DNA of 64,000 nt, from the NCBI RefSeq assembly GCF_002157735.2, contig NZ_AP018689.1, positions 1,459,619-1,523,618 of the forward strand, in the 5' to 3' direction. The stretch comes from Vibrio aphrogenes. GTDB lineage: Bacteria > Pseudomonadota > Gammaproteobacteria > Enterobacterales > Vibrionaceae. This document shows positions 41,369 to 50,711 of this stretch, one piece after another (the first letter of the stretch is position 1; every line of letters starts with the position of its first letter). The notes below the pieces were generated by a model. The model was given only the letters and a program-made list of their open reading frames with translations. It had not been told where the DNA came from and ran no database searches. Position numbers and translations under genes: made by a program.

Positions 41369-44300
41369 ATGTCTGAAATATCTTCTAAGTCAGCGTCTTC
41401 TTTACTTCAGCTACCTTTGCCAAGCAAACCGGGTGATAAAAAACAACTCGGTCAGTTAGTTGGCGGTGCGATGGCCCTATCCATTGCCGAATTATCGCAA
41501 CAACATGCCGGAGTCACCTTACTCGCGGTGCCCGACCATCAATTAGCGATTAAACTCCAGCATGAAGTTCGTCAGTTTACCCCACACTCCGTTTCAATTT
41601 TCCCCGATTGGGAAACGCTGCCTTACGATAATTTTTCTCCTCATCAAGACATTATTTCCGATCGTATTGCCCAGTTGTATCAATTACCAACGCAAAAAAA
41701 TGGCCTGATCATTGCCCCTATCAGTACCTTGCTACAGCGTCAGTCACCAAAAGATTTCTTATTGCAAACCACATTGATGGTCAAAAGTGGCGACTTATAT
41801 TCACTAGAAAAACTGCGCATGCAATTAGAAAAATCAGGCTATCGCCACGTTGACCAAGTCTTTGGCCCTGGTGAATACGCTAGCCGTGGCTCTATTATCG
41901 ATTTATTCCCAATGGGCTGTGAAAACCCGTATCGCATTGATTTTTTTGATGATGAAATCGACAGCATCCGCACTTTTGATGCAGAAACCCAGCGCACCAT
42001 TGAAGATATAAATGAAGTGCGTTTATTGCCCGCGCACGAATTTCCGACTACAGAAGCCGCCATTGAAGACTTCCGCATTCGTTGGCGTCAACGTTTTGAA
42101 GCGCGACGTGAGCCTGAATCCGTTTACATGCAAGTGTCCAAAGGTACTTGGCCATCCGGCATAGAATATTGGCAGCCATTATTTTTTGAGCATACCGACA
42201 CCCTGTTTGATTACTTGCCAGACAACACCTTGCTGCTGACTACCGGCAACTTAGAAAAAAGCATCGATACTTTCTTAGCGGATGTCGACTACCGTTTTGA
42301 TCAACGCAAAGTCGATCCACTTCGCCCACTGTTAGAGCCGCATGAATTATGGTTAAAAAAAGACGAGCTTTATCACCACTTTAAAGCAATGCCACAAGCG
42401 ACCTTATCGGTTGAGGCCATTGAAGAAAAAGCTGGGCGTATAAATGCAACCGTAGCCCCCTTACCCAACCTCAATGCTCAACATCAGTTGAAAGAACCGT
42501 TAGCGGCGCTGCGTAAATACCTTGAACAATACGCCACAGAAACACCTACGGGTAAAGTTATCTTTTCGGTTGAATCAGAAGGTCGCCGTGAAGCACTCAA
42601 TGAATTACTGGCTCCTATCAAGGTTCGACCTAAAGAATTCGCGACCTTAGCGCAAGCCTTAGCTTCATCGGCTAAATATGCCTTAGTGCTGGGTTCAACA
42701 GAACATGGTTTTGTGCATCATGCGCCGGATTTTGTGTTTATTTGTGAAAGTGATGTCTTAGGCGACCGAGTATTACAACGACGCAAAAAAGATCGTAAAG
42801 CCGTCAATAGCGATACGGTTATTCGTCATTTAGCAGAATTAAAACCAGGTCAACCTGTGGTGCACCTTGATCATGGTATTGGTCGTTATATTGGGCTGCA
42901 AACCTTAGAAGCTGGCGGTTTAGCGACAGAATACGTGACATTAGAATATCTCAATAATGCCAAATTATACGTACCGGTTTCATCGCTTAACCTGATCAGT
43001 CGTTATTCTGGAGGAGCGGAAGAAACCGCACCTTTACATAAACTCGGCAGTGATGCATGGAATAAAGCCCGTCAAAAAGCCGCGGAAAAAGTCCGTGATG
43101 TGGCCGCCGAACTCTTAGATGTCTACGCTAAACGAGAGATTAAAAAAGGCTTTAAGTTCATTCACGACAAAGAGCAATACGCCCACTTTAAAGCAACCTT
43201 CCCATTTGAAGAAACCGATGATCAAGCCATGGCCATCAATGCGGTATTGTCAGATATGTGCCAAGCCAAAGCTATGGATCGATTGGTGTGTGGCGATGTC
43301 GGCTTTGGTAAAACCGAAGTGGCAATGCGCGCCACCTTCTTAGCGGTTGATAATAGCAAACAAGTGGCCGTTTTAGTCCCGACTACTCTATTGGCACAGC
43401 AGCACTTTGAAAACTTCCGAGATCGCTTTGCCAACTTACCCGTACGAGTTGAGGTTCTATCGCGCTTTAAATCGGCTAAAGAACAAAAACAAATTCTTGC
43501 GGACGTCAGCGAGGGGAAAGTCGATATCATTATCGGTACTCATAAACTGTTGCAAGATGACATTAAATTCCGCGATTTAGGGTTACTGATTGTCGATGAA
43601 GAACACCGCTTTGGGGTACGGCAAAAAGAAAAAGTCAAAGCCATGCGTGCCGATGTGGATATTCTGACCCTCACGGCAACACCTATCCCACGCACGTTAA
43701 ATATGGCGATGAGTGGCATGCGTGATTTATCCATTATTGCGACCCCACCTGCCCGACGCTTAGCCATCAAGACCTTTGTTCGTCAAAGTGAAGACAGCGT
43801 GATCCGTGAAGCCGTCTTACGTGAAGTGATGCGTGGTGGGCAAGTGTATTTCTTACACAACAACGTCGAAACTATTGATAAAGTCGCCGAACATTTAGCG
43901 ACATTAATTCCTGAAGCCCGCGTGATCACCGCTCATGGACAAATGCGCGAGCGTGAACTCGAAGGCATCATGAATGACTTTTATCATCAACGTTTCAACC
44001 TGTTAGTGTGTACCACTATCATCGAAACTGGGATCGACGTTCCCACCGCCAATACCATCATTATGGATCGGGCCGATAAACTGGGTCTGGCGCAATTACA
44101 CCAATTACGTGGTCGTGTGGGACGTTCACACCATCAAGCCTATGCTTATCTTTTAACGCCTCATCCAAAAGCCTTAAGTAAAGATGCCGTCAAACGTCTC
44201 GATGCCATTGCTTCATTAGAAGATCTCGGCGCAGGCTTTACCCTAGCAACCCACGATTTAGAAATTCGTGGTGCGGGTGAGCTATTAGGGGACGAACAAA

Positions 44301-44866
44301 GCGGCCAGATTCAATCGGTGGGCTTTTCTTTGTATATGGAAATGCTTGAGCAAGCTGTAAATGCACTTAAAGAAGGCAAAGAATTGTCATTAGACGAACT
44401 TTTACGTGAGCAAACTGAGGTAGAATTGCGTCTTCCTGCGCTGCTACCAGACGATTATATTCCCGATATCAATACTCGATTATCGATGTATAAACGTATT
44501 GCGAGTGTGAGCAATGAAGATGAACTAGCCGAAATGAAAGTCGAATTGATCGACCGTTTTGGTCCATTACCTGATGCGGCAAAAAATTTATTAGTTATCA
44601 GTGAAATGAAACTTCAAGCTGCTAGAATAAAGGCGAAGAAAATTGAAGCTCATGCCAAAGGTGGCTACATTGAATTTTCACCAACCGCCGACATTAACCC
44701 GGCCTTTTTGGTGCAATTACTGCAATCTTCGCCGAAAAAATTTGCAATGGAAGGACCCACTAAGTTCAAGTTTACTGTACCATTAACAGACAGACGTGAA
44801 CGGATTGCCTTCATTAATGAATTATTAACTGAGTTTCACCAAAACCGTTTACCGAAAGTTGGTTAA
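41369..44866 (+). CDS. mfd: Transcription-repair coupling factor Mfd
   Basis: Mfd removes RNA polymerase stalled at DNA damage and recruits the excision repair machinery. In order it shows an N-terminal UvrB-like region (QLPLPSKPGDKKQLGQL onward, without ATPase motifs), the RNA polymerase-interacting domain near residues 490-560 (LDHGIGRYIGLQTLE), the RecG-like translocase (Walker A CGDVGFGKTEVAMRA, DEEHRFGV, TATPIPRTL, QLRGRVGRS), and a C-terminal TRCF domain. The 1165 residues compare with 1148 in E. coli, the excess being mostly the polar N-terminus. lolC is divergent; csiV follows. Confidence 0.96.
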   Translation: MSEISSKSASSLLQLPLPSKPGDKKQLGQLVGGAMALSIAELSQQHAGVTLLAVPDHQLAIKLQHEVRQFTPHSVSIFPDWETLPYDNFSPHQDIISDRIAQLYQLPTQKNGLIIAPISTLLQRQSPKDFLLQTTLMVKSGDLYSLEKLRMQLEKSGYRHVDQVFGPGEYASRGSIIDLFPMGCENPYRIDFFDDEIDSIRTFDAETQRTIEDINEVRLLPAHEFPTTEAAIEDFRIRWRQRFEARREPESVYMQVSKGTWPSGIEYWQPLFFEHTDTLFDYLPDNTLLLTTGNLEKSIDTFLADVDYRFDQRKVDPLRPLLEPHELWLKKDELYHHFKAMPQATLSVEAIEEKAGRINATVAPLPNLNAQHQLKEPLAALRKYLEQYATETPTGKVIFSVESEGRREALNELLAPIKVRPKEFATLAQALASSAKYALVLGSTEHGFVHHAPDFVFICESDVLGDRVLQRRKKDRKAVNSDTVIRHLAELKPGQPVVHLDHGIGRYIGLQTLEAGGLATEYVTLEYLNNAKLYVPVSSLNLISRYSGGAEETAPLHKLGSDAWNKARQKAAEKVRDVAAELLDVYAKREIKKGFKFIHDKEQYAHFKATFPFEETDDQAMAINAVLSDMCQAKAMDRLVCGDVGFGKTEVAMRATFLAVDNSKQVAVLVPTTLLAQQHFENFRDRFANLPVRVEVLSRFKSAKEQKQILADVSEGKVDIIIGTHKLLQDDIKFRDLGLLIVDEEHRFGVRQKEKVKAMRADVDILTLTATPIPRTLNMAMSGMRDLSIIATPPARRLAIKTFVRQSEDSVIREAVLREVMRGGQVYFLHNNVETIDKVAEHLATLIPEARVITAHGQMRERELEGIMNDFYHQRFNLLVCTTIIETGIDVPTANTIIMDRADKLGLAQLHQLRGRVGRSHHQAYAYLLTPHPKALSKDAVKRLDAIASLEDLGAGFTLATHDLEIRGAGELLGDEQSGQIQSVGFSLYMEMLEQAVNALKEGKELSLDELLREQTEVELRLPALLPDDYIPDINTRLSMYKRIASVSNEDELAEMKVELIDRFGPLPDAAKNLLVISEMKLQAARIKAKKIEAHAKGGYIEFSPTADINPAFLVQLLQSSPKKFAMEGPTKFKFTVPLTDRRERIAFINELLTEFHQNRLPKVG

Positions 44867-44998
44867 TTGAATCAACCAACACGCGTTTCCTCGGATGTTG
44901 TAAAATTGATTTACTGGCTATAATCGATTTTCCTCATAGAGGCGTAACCCTAGACTTATCAATGAGGTGCCATCAGTGCCTCTGATTACGGAGTAACA

Positions 44999-45748
44999 AT
45001 GAAAAAACTGATTTTATTACTATTGGTTTTTGTTTCATTACCAACTTTTGCGCGTTCTTTTGACGTCGAAGTCATCATTTTTAAGCGTAATGTTGAACCA
45101 TCTAAAATTAATGAAGCCTGGCCACAAGACCTTGCGCCCATTAATTTTGACCGCGCGTTCTCATACCGTGATAGCAACATGATGTCACAGCATCGTGCCA
45201 GCTTGCTGCCAAGTGGTTATTACCGTCTCAATAATCAATACCAAGCACTTGACCGTCATGCTGGCTTCAAGCCTTTAGTGCATGTAACCTGGCGTCAAAA
45301 TGATCGTGGCGAAAGCACCTCCCCTGTTTTACATATTCAAGCTGGGCAAGATTTCTCTGAACGCTTTGCTCCAGATGGTCGCTCACTAAAAGAATTAGCC
45401 GCTGACGGTACACCGTTATCAATCGAAAAAAGCCCACTGTATGAGCTCGACGGTACCATTCAGGTATACGTGCAACATTACCTTTATTTAAAAACCAACC
45501 TTGACCTGCGCGTTCCAGGGAAAAATGAAGTGGTGTTAAAAGACTCTGTAATTGCTCCATCGGATGACAATGAAGATGAGAATGCTGAAGTTCAAGTAGG
45601 TAATTTAGAGCCTATTAAGCCTAAAGTGGAAGTGCAAGATTTCTTAAATAGCTACCGTATGCAACAAAAAAGACAAATTCGTAGTGGTGAAATTCATTAC
45701 CTCGACAACCCGCTTTTAGGGGTCATCATTCGAATTGATAAAGCTTAA
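44999..45748 (+). CDS. csiV: CsiV family peptidoglycan-binding protein
   Basis: A signal peptide (MKKLILLLLVFVSLPTFA) is followed by the CsiV family pattern FDVEVIIFKRN and, later, YLYLKTNLDLRVP and the C-terminal HYLDNPLLGVIIRI. CsiV proteins in vibrios are periplasmic, bind peptidoglycan and are needed for cell-envelope integrity and growth with D-amino acids. This protein has 249 residues. A strongly acidic patch (DDNEDENAEVQV) lies near residues 185-200. The ATG follows CGGAG. It lies 132 bases after mfd, the usual context for this family. Confidence 0.88.
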   Translation: MKKLILLLLVFVSLPTFARSFDVEVIIFKRNVEPSKINEAWPQDLAPINFDRAFSYRDSNMMSQHRASLLPSGYYRLNNQYQALDRHAGFKPLVHVTWRQNDRGESTSPVLHIQAGQDFSERFAPDGRSLKELAADGTPLSIEKSPLYELDGTIQVYVQHYLYLKTNLDLRVPGKNEVVLKDSVIAPSDDNEDENAEVQVGNLEPIKPKVEVQDFLNSYRMQQKRQIRSGEIHYLDNPLLGVIIRIDKA

Positions 45749-45815
45749 CGCCTTATTGCATCAAACAAACACACAAGGGGCCATTTACGGCCTCTTGTTA
45801 TTTGGGGAGCCCACT

Positions 45816-46358
45816 ATGACACCCGATCATAGCCTAGCCACATCACGTTTAATCTTAAGAATGATCAATGGTGATGAAAGTGACACCTTCACTCAGCTTA
45901 TCCAACGCTCACCTTCTCTTTATCCGTGGTTAGACTGGTGCCATGCTGCATTTTCAATTGACGAAGCCAACGACTTTTTGATGCATACGCGTTTAAACTG
46001 GGTCAAAAATACCGCCTACGGGTTCGGCATCTACACCCAAAAACAAAATCGATTAGTTGGCATGGTCGCTTTAACCGATGTCTCCATGAGCTTTAATATG
46101 GGCACCATTGGTTATTGGATTGCAGATCAATACCAGCATTGTGGTTATGGTAAAGAAGCTACCCAAGCTTTGATCCAATTTTGCTTTTCTACTTTACAGC
46201 TAACTCGCCTAGAGTGCATTTGCGACCCTCTAAATCATGCAAGTCATCAACTGGCATTAAGTTGTGGTGGCTTACAAGAAGCCTTAGCTCGTAACCGTTA
46301 TTTATTTGATGGCAAACCGAAAGATGGCCTTGTTTTTTCATTTATTCCATCAGAATAG
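45816..46358 (+). CDS. GNAT family N-acetyltransferase (RimL-like)
   Basis: This 180-residue acetyltransferase resembles the ribosomal-protein acetyltransferase RimL/RimJ branch. Marks are the start LATSRLILRM, the strand YGFGIYTQKQNRLVGMVAL, and the acetyl-CoA loop YQHCGYGKEATQALI, followed by RLECICDPLNHASHQLA. The target is unknown; uL-type ribosomal protein is a guess from family. The ATG at 45816 (GGGGAG 6 bases upstream) is chosen over a frame beginning inside csiV. A strong bidirectional terminator follows. Confidence 0.85.
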   Translation: MTPDHSLATSRLILRMINGDESDTFTQLIQRSPSLYPWLDWCHAAFSIDEANDFLMHTRLNWVKNTAYGFGIYTQKQNRLVGMVALTDVSMSFNMGTIGYWIADQYQHCGYGKEATQALIQFCFSTLQLTRLECICDPLNHASHQLALSCGGLQEALARNRYLFDGKPKDGLVFSFIPSE

Positions 46359-46367
46359 CAGGCATAA

Positions 46368-46393
46368 AAAAGGCTCCACTGTAGGAGCCTTTT
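46368..46393. terminator. Bidirectional terminator
   Basis: AAAAGGCTCC (46368-46377) pairs with GGAGCCTTTT (46384-46393) around a 6-base loop. A-tract and T-tract flank it. It lies between the converging acetyltransferase gene and ndh. Confidence 0.88.
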
Positions 46394-46446
46394 CAATCTG
46401 GTTTATTTACACCCGCTTTATACCGGTGACGTGTTACCTAAATAAC

Positions 46447-47736
46447 TTAGTGCAATTTCAAGTTTGGACGCAATACTCGGTTAATACGGCCAACCAACAT
46501 CATTAAGCCCGTTTTAAAGCAACCATGTAATGCTACAAGGTGCATACGGTATAACGAAATATACACCACTCGAGCAATGCGCCCTTCAATCATCATCGAA
46601 CCCTTGGTCAGGTTCCCCATAAGGCTACCAACGGTAGAGAAGCGACTTAACGATACCAAAGAGCCATGGTCTTTATAAGTGTATGACTTCAGAGTCTGAC
46701 CATTCATTTGTGCAATGATATTACGATATGCAAGACTGGCCATTTGGTGTGCAGCTTGGGCACGCGGTGGTACAAATGAGCCGTCTTTTTGCTGACATGA
46801 GGCTAAATCACCAATAACATAAATTTCATCATCACGAGTAGTTTGTAAGGTATTTTTTACGACTAATTGATTGATACGGTTGGTTTCTAAACCGGCAATA
46901 TCTTTCATAAAATCAGGCGCTTTAATACCTGCAGCCCACACCATCAATTGGGCAGGAATACGGTCGCCTTCTTTGGTGATCAAACCTTCTGAATCCGCTT
47001 GGGTCACCATAGTCGCAGTACGAACATTGACACCGAGCTTGGTCAATTCACTATGCGCTGCCGCAGAAATACGTGGCGGTAAAGCAGGTAAAATACGCTC
47101 ACCCGCTTCGACTAAATTCACATTCAGTTTTGTGGAATCCAGATCTTCAAAGCCATAGGTATGCAGCTCTTTAATCGCATTATGTAACTCAGCCGATAGC
47201 TCAACACCTGTTGCCCCGCCGCCGACAATCGCAATATCAACGGTTCCTTCACCATGTTTAGCATGCAGCTTTAGGAACAAGTTATTCATTTCTTTACGGA
47301 AACGGTGAGCTTGCTCTGGGCTATCTAAGAAGATGCAATTATCTTTAACGCCTGGAGTATTGAAATCATTCGATTTAGAGCCTATTGCTAGAACTAAAAT
47401 ATCGTATTCAATCTCACGGCTAGGGATCAGTAAGTCGTCATTTTCGTCATGAATTTCACTCAGTGTAATCACTTTGCGTTCACGATCGATAGCTTCCAAG
47501 CTTCCCATTTGGAAATCGAAACTATGATTTTTAGCATGAGCACGATAACTTAACGCATCGACCCCTTCATCCAAAGATCCCGTTGCCACTTCGTGCAATA
47601 AAGGCTTCCATAAATGACTGGCATTACGGTCTACTAAAGTAATGCTAGCACGTCTTTTGCGGCCTAATGTACGACCCAATTTGGTAGCTAACTCTAAGCC
47701 ACCAGCACCACCACCAACAACAACAATTCGCGTCAT
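46447..47736 (-). CDS. ndh: NADH dehydrogenase type II
   Basis: Ndh is the single-subunit, non-proton-pumping NADH:quinone oxidoreductase. The FAD-binding GxGxxG ([16 protein letters not shown]) is at the N-terminus. The NAD-binding repeat is [15 protein letters not shown] near residue 170. A second FAD contact is YVIGDLASC near 300. The amphipathic C-terminus ([14 protein letters not shown] onward) anchors the membrane. Length is 429 residues (E. coli 434). The 384-base upstream stretch holds its promoter; no perfect FNR site was seen. Neighbours ycfP and thiK follow E. coli order. Confidence 0.95.
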   Translation of the reverse strand: MTRIVVVGGGAGGLELATKLGRTLGRKRRASITLVDRNASHLWKPLLHEVATGSLDEGVDALSYRAHAKNHSFDFQMGSLEAIDRERKVITLSEIHDENDDLLIPSREIEYDILVLAIGSKSNDFNTPGVKDNCIFLDSPEQAHRFRKEMNNLFLKLHAKHGEGTVDIAIVGGGATGVELSAELHNAIKELHTYGFEDLDSTKLNVNLVEAGERILPALPPRISAAAHSELTKLGVNVRTATMVTQADSEGLITKEGDRIPAQLMVWAAGIKAPDFMKDIAGLETNRINQLVVKNTLQTTRDDEIYVIGDLASCQQKDGSFVPPRAQAAHQMASLAYRNIIAQMNGQTLKSYTYKDHGSLVSLSRFSTVGSLMGNLTKGSMMIEGRIARVVYISLYRMHLVALHGCFKTGLMMLVGRINRVLRPNLKLH

Positions 47737-48070
47737 TCGACACTCCTAAAATCAATAATTCAAATCGGCAAAAATTAAAATCGATTCAGCTCGACAGCCG
47801 TCCAACTGAAAAATTCTTCATGTTTAGTCGATACAGTTCGTTTAATAGATAAGCTGGTTAAATAAATTTGCTAACCCGGTTTGCTTATCATCAAACTTAA
47901 AGGACCATCTTTGAGAGATGAAAAAGTTGTTTCGTATCGGTGTTATCAAATTAAGATGTTGTGACAAGTTGTTTGTTTTTGATTTAATTTATTCTGCATA
48001 ACATCAAAAATTTGATCTAGCTCATTATATAGTGAGAATTGTGATGATCAATAAAAACTAATAATTATTA
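47737..48070 (-). promoter_or_regulatory. ndh upstream region
   Basis: About 330 A+T-rich bases between ndh and the ycfP terminator. It should hold the ndh promoter. Partial FNR/ArcA-like words (TTGATCTAG, GTTAAT-like) are present but none is convincing, and no gene is seen. Confidence 0.3.
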
Positions 48071-48096
48071 AAAAAGAGCCATATAAGGCTCTTTTT
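48071..48096 (-). terminator. ycfP rho-independent terminator
   Basis: AAAAAGAGCC (48071-48080) pairs with GGCTCTTTTT (48087-48096). On the minus strand the stem runs into TTTTTAATAA. It lies 25 bases past the ycfP stop. Confidence 0.85.
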
Positions 48097-48120
48097 GTGA
48101 TAAAGCAGATAAAGTGAAAG

Positions 48121-48660
48121 TTAAGCTTGTTTAAACGCTTTGATAGTTTGCAAATGCTGAGAGATTTTTTTGAATTTATGCGTCTCTTTTTCATCCCATT
48201 CTACCTTGTAGTATGGGGATAATTCGTCATAAGCATCTTGATTACTGCGAATCTCATCATGACGAGATAAAAACACTAAACATTTGTCTTTGTTCTTTTC
48301 ACGGTAGTTCGTAATACACTTCGTGGCAATGTCCGTGTATTCTTCTGGTCGGTCAATCCGCCCTTGCATATTATCCTGTGGGTGAAGATTAGGATTAAAG
48401 ATCGCTTGTTTGATGCCACATAAGAAACCAATTCGTTCTGACCAGTAACCACCTAAGCCAACGCCACAAATTAACGGTGATGGATCATCGCTCTCTTCAA
48501 TGACTTTGGTCACTTCTTTCAATAAATGCTGCATATCATGCTTAGGATGAAGCGTACTGTAATTAATAAAGCGCACATCATCGTCAATAAATTGCAGTTG
48601 CAGCACTTTTTCATGATTCCCTGGGCTGTTGCTGTCAAAGCCGTGTAAATAAATGATCAT
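48121..48660 (-). CDS. ycfP: YcfP/YqiA-type alpha/beta hydrolase fold protein (UPF0227)
   Basis: The 179-residue protein belongs to the YcfP (UPF0227) family of small esterase-like proteins. The start [20 protein letters not shown] provides the oxyanion loop HGFDS. The nucleophile elbow would be GVGLGGYW near residue 69, where Leu replaces the usual Ser of GxSxG (CGVGLGGYW). That change suggests loss of classical Ser-hydrolase chemistry, a known feature of YcfP proteins. A final His near residue 160 is present. It lies between ndh and thiK as in E. coli, though nagZ is missing from the interval. Confidence 0.9.
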   Translation of the reverse strand: MIIYLHGFDSNSPGNHEKVLQLQFIDDDVRFINYSTLHPKHDMQHLLKEVTKVIEESDDPSPLICGVGLGGYWSERIGFLCGIKQAIFNPNLHPQDNMQGRIDRPEEYTDIATKCITNYREKNKDKCLVFLSRHDEIRSNQDAYDELSPYYKVEWDEKETHKFKKISQHLQTIKAFKQA

Positions 48661-48797
48661 TGAACCATCCTCAGTTCTCGATAGATTGTTTCAATCTACC
48701 ATGATTAATAAGGTTTTAAACCACTGTTTGCACAATTTAACCTTTGAGAAAACGTGAAAAGTGATCTGGGTAACTCTTAACATCGCATCTTGGATAT

Positions 48798-49718
48798 TTA
48801 GTAACCATCTGACTGTAATTGACGGTCCAGTATGCATATCGCCTCTTTGTCAGATGTGCGTCCATACAAGGAATACGCAATCTGGTGCCACAACAGTGCC
48901 ATAAAACGCAACGGCGGCAACCAACGTAAAATCATCTCACACCATGCCGATTCATTAATACCCTGCCATTGAGCATAACTGGTAACGCTTAATTGAACAT
49001 CAAATTGCCCTGCCAAGATGCTGATGGCCACATCCAATATTGGACTTGCTAGCGCCGCGTATTCCCAATCAATGATCACTAACTTAGCATCATCCGTTTG
49101 AATAATATTATAGTCACCTAAATCAAAGTGACATAAGCACACTGGCGCAAGGGCTAAGGTTTCTCGATAAAGCACATCATATTGCGATAAAAACGTCTCT
49201 AATCGCCGCTGTAAAATCGGCGTACGCTGTTCAGGTTGTAATGCTTGCCAGTAACCTTGAATACAATGAGCATAATCAAATGACCGAATGTTGGCTGACT
49301 CCACCAAACGGGGATGGGCAACCGCATCTTTAATTGAGTATTGATGTAGATTGGATAAGCACTTCATGACGCTCGCAAGGGCATCGTATTGGGCAACTTG
49401 AGTGAGCGTGTCCCCATCGACCCATTGTACCAATAAGCCTTGTGCAAAAAGACCTTCAACCTTGGGAGAGAATGGCGCTGACTGTAAGGCCGATAAAATA
49501 TGATATTCATGCGAACGATGAATAGATAAGATCTGTGTAGAAAGAGAATGTGGCCGCCATACATAATGACGACCACATTGCGTGGAGACCTTCCAACATT
49601 GGTTGGTCAAGCCCCCTGACAGCGGCTGAGCACAAATAGGCTGTTTAGACCACGCCTCTAAAGCAACTAAACTGGGTTCCTGTTTAAGGGCTTGTTGCCA
49701 GTACTCAGTAACGCGCAA
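48798..49718 (-). CDS. thiK: Thiamine kinase family protein (ThiK/YcfN-like)
   Basis: This 306-residue protein is of the choline/ethanolamine-kinase-like (APH) fold. The Brenner-type catalytic segment HFDLGDYNII lies near residue 198 and the metal-binding Asp in IIDWEYAALASP near 216. In E. coli ThiK phosphorylates thiamine. The N-terminal SGGLTNQCWKVS is the nucleotide-binding loop. The start is a TTG two bases after the lpoB stop, so translation is probably coupled; no separate ribosome site exists. Gene order lpoB-thiK-ycfP supports the assignment, but other small-molecule kinases of the fold are possible. Confidence 0.82.
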   Translation of the reverse strand: MRVTEYWQQALKQEPSLVALEAWSKQPICAQPLSGGLTNQCWKVSTQCGRHYVWRPHSLSTQILSIHRSHEYHILSALQSAPFSPKVEGLFAQGLLVQWVDGDTLTQVAQYDALASVMKCLSNLHQYSIKDAVAHPRLVESANIRSFDYAHCIQGYWQALQPEQRTPILQRRLETFLSQYDVLYRETLALAPVCLCHFDLGDYNIIQTDDAKLVIIDWEYAALASPILDVAISILAGQFDVQLSVTSYAQWQGINESAWCEMILRWLPPLRFMALLWHQIAYSLYGRTSDKEAICILDRQLQSDGY

Positions 49719-49720
49719 CC

Positions 49721-50305
49721 TTACATACCAAAGAAGCTTTTCGATTCTTGTTTACGGATCTCAGTTTCATCAGCCCATTGAATAAGGCCAGTTTTAAGAT
49801 CCATTAAACGCATGGTCATTTTGTAATAAACATCTTTGTCGCTGCCGGCATTTTTAACAATGCTAGATAGGTTACCGTACAACATGTATTGTGCGCCCAT
49901 CATTTGACCAAATTTGATCGCACTGCTTTGGTCAACCAATTCATCATTGTTTTGGAAGTTTAATTGCTTACGTACGTCTTCAATTTTTGTCATATCCACT
50001 AATTGGAATTTACCTGAGTTCAACATCTTCGTCGTGATGGAATCGGTAATAGACTCAGTATCAATGTGCTCACTGGTTTTATTACGGATATTATCCACAT
50101 AAACAATTGGACGACCTTGGATCGCTGCTACGGAACCAGAAGCAAGCATACTATCAGCCATTTCATTGGCAATTTTTTGTAGGTCAGTTGAACCAAAATC
50201 TACAGTCGTCGTTTCCGCTGCGTTAGCATCACCGTACTGAACCTTGTTCGAACAACCGCCTAGAATGACCGCTAGACCTAATAATGCAATTGCAGTTTTT
50301 TTCAT
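49721..50305 (-). CDS. lpoB: Outer-membrane lipoprotein LpoB, activator of PBP1b
   Basis: LpoB spans from the outer membrane to stimulate the peptidoglycan synthase PBP1b. A lipobox LGGC (Cys18) closes the signal peptide MKKTAIALLGLAVILGG. The PF13036-type core is visible with RPIVYVDNIRNKTSEHIDTESI and GQMMGAQYMLYGNL. Length is 194 residues, shorter than E. coli LpoB (213) because the Pro-rich linker is missing or minimal. It sits in ycfL-lpoB-thiK order. The C-terminal ETEIRKQESKSFFGM matches the family end. Confidence 0.92.
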   Translation of the reverse strand: MKKTAIALLGLAVILGGCSNKVQYGDANAAETTTVDFGSTDLQKIANEMADSMLASGSVAAIQGRPIVYVDNIRNKTSEHIDTESITDSITTKMLNSGKFQLVDMTKIEDVRKQLNFQNNDELVDQSSAIKFGQMMGAQYMLYGNLSSIVKNAGSDKDVYYKMTMRLMDLKTGLIQWADETEIRKQESKSFFGM

Positions 50306-50321
50306 CTGTTACTTCCTTTCA

Positions 50322-50711
50322 TTAATCTTGTGGGCGAATTTGAATGCGAAACTGAGTGGCATTCGGATTCACTGACACTTCACTTAAAGTCATTGATTCA
50401 TAACCACGTAGAATGAATTGACGCCAAGCACCTTGCTTCGCATTCACTTCCAAACCTTGGTCGTCATACCAATAAAAACGATATTGTAAATTTTGCGTAT
50501 CTTGAGAATTATTAACGATTCTCACCAAGCCACGAGTATTGCCATTATTCTCTTGAGTATCAATAGAATCAATGGTCAAGTCATCGTCTAAACCAGAATT
50601 ACTGTACAGGACTTGTTGACTGGCACTATCAATTCGCAACCCAGCAGTATTGGTGTTTGAACACCCAGCAAGCGCGATAATACCTAAACTTGCAATTAAC
50701 CATTTTTTCAT
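50322..50711 (-). CDS. ycfL: YcfL family lipoprotein
   Basis: A lipoprotein signal MKKWLIASLGIIALAGC gives Cys17. The mature part has the DUF1425/YcfL pattern VRIVNNSQDTQNLQYRFYWYDDQGLEV and W-R-x-x-x-L-R-G-YESMTLSEV-like strands near the end. The family function is unknown. Its ATG overlaps the upstream COG3014 gene stop (ATGA overlap, 50708-50711), so translation is coupled. It lies 16 bases before lpoB, as in E. coli. Confidence 0.9.
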   Translation of the reverse strand: MKKWLIASLGIIALAGCSNTNTAGLRIDSASQQVLYSNSGLDDDLTIDSIDTQENNGNTRGLVRIVNNSQDTQNLQYRFYWYDDQGLEVNAKQGAWRQFILRGYESMTLSEVSVNPNATQFRIQIRPQD

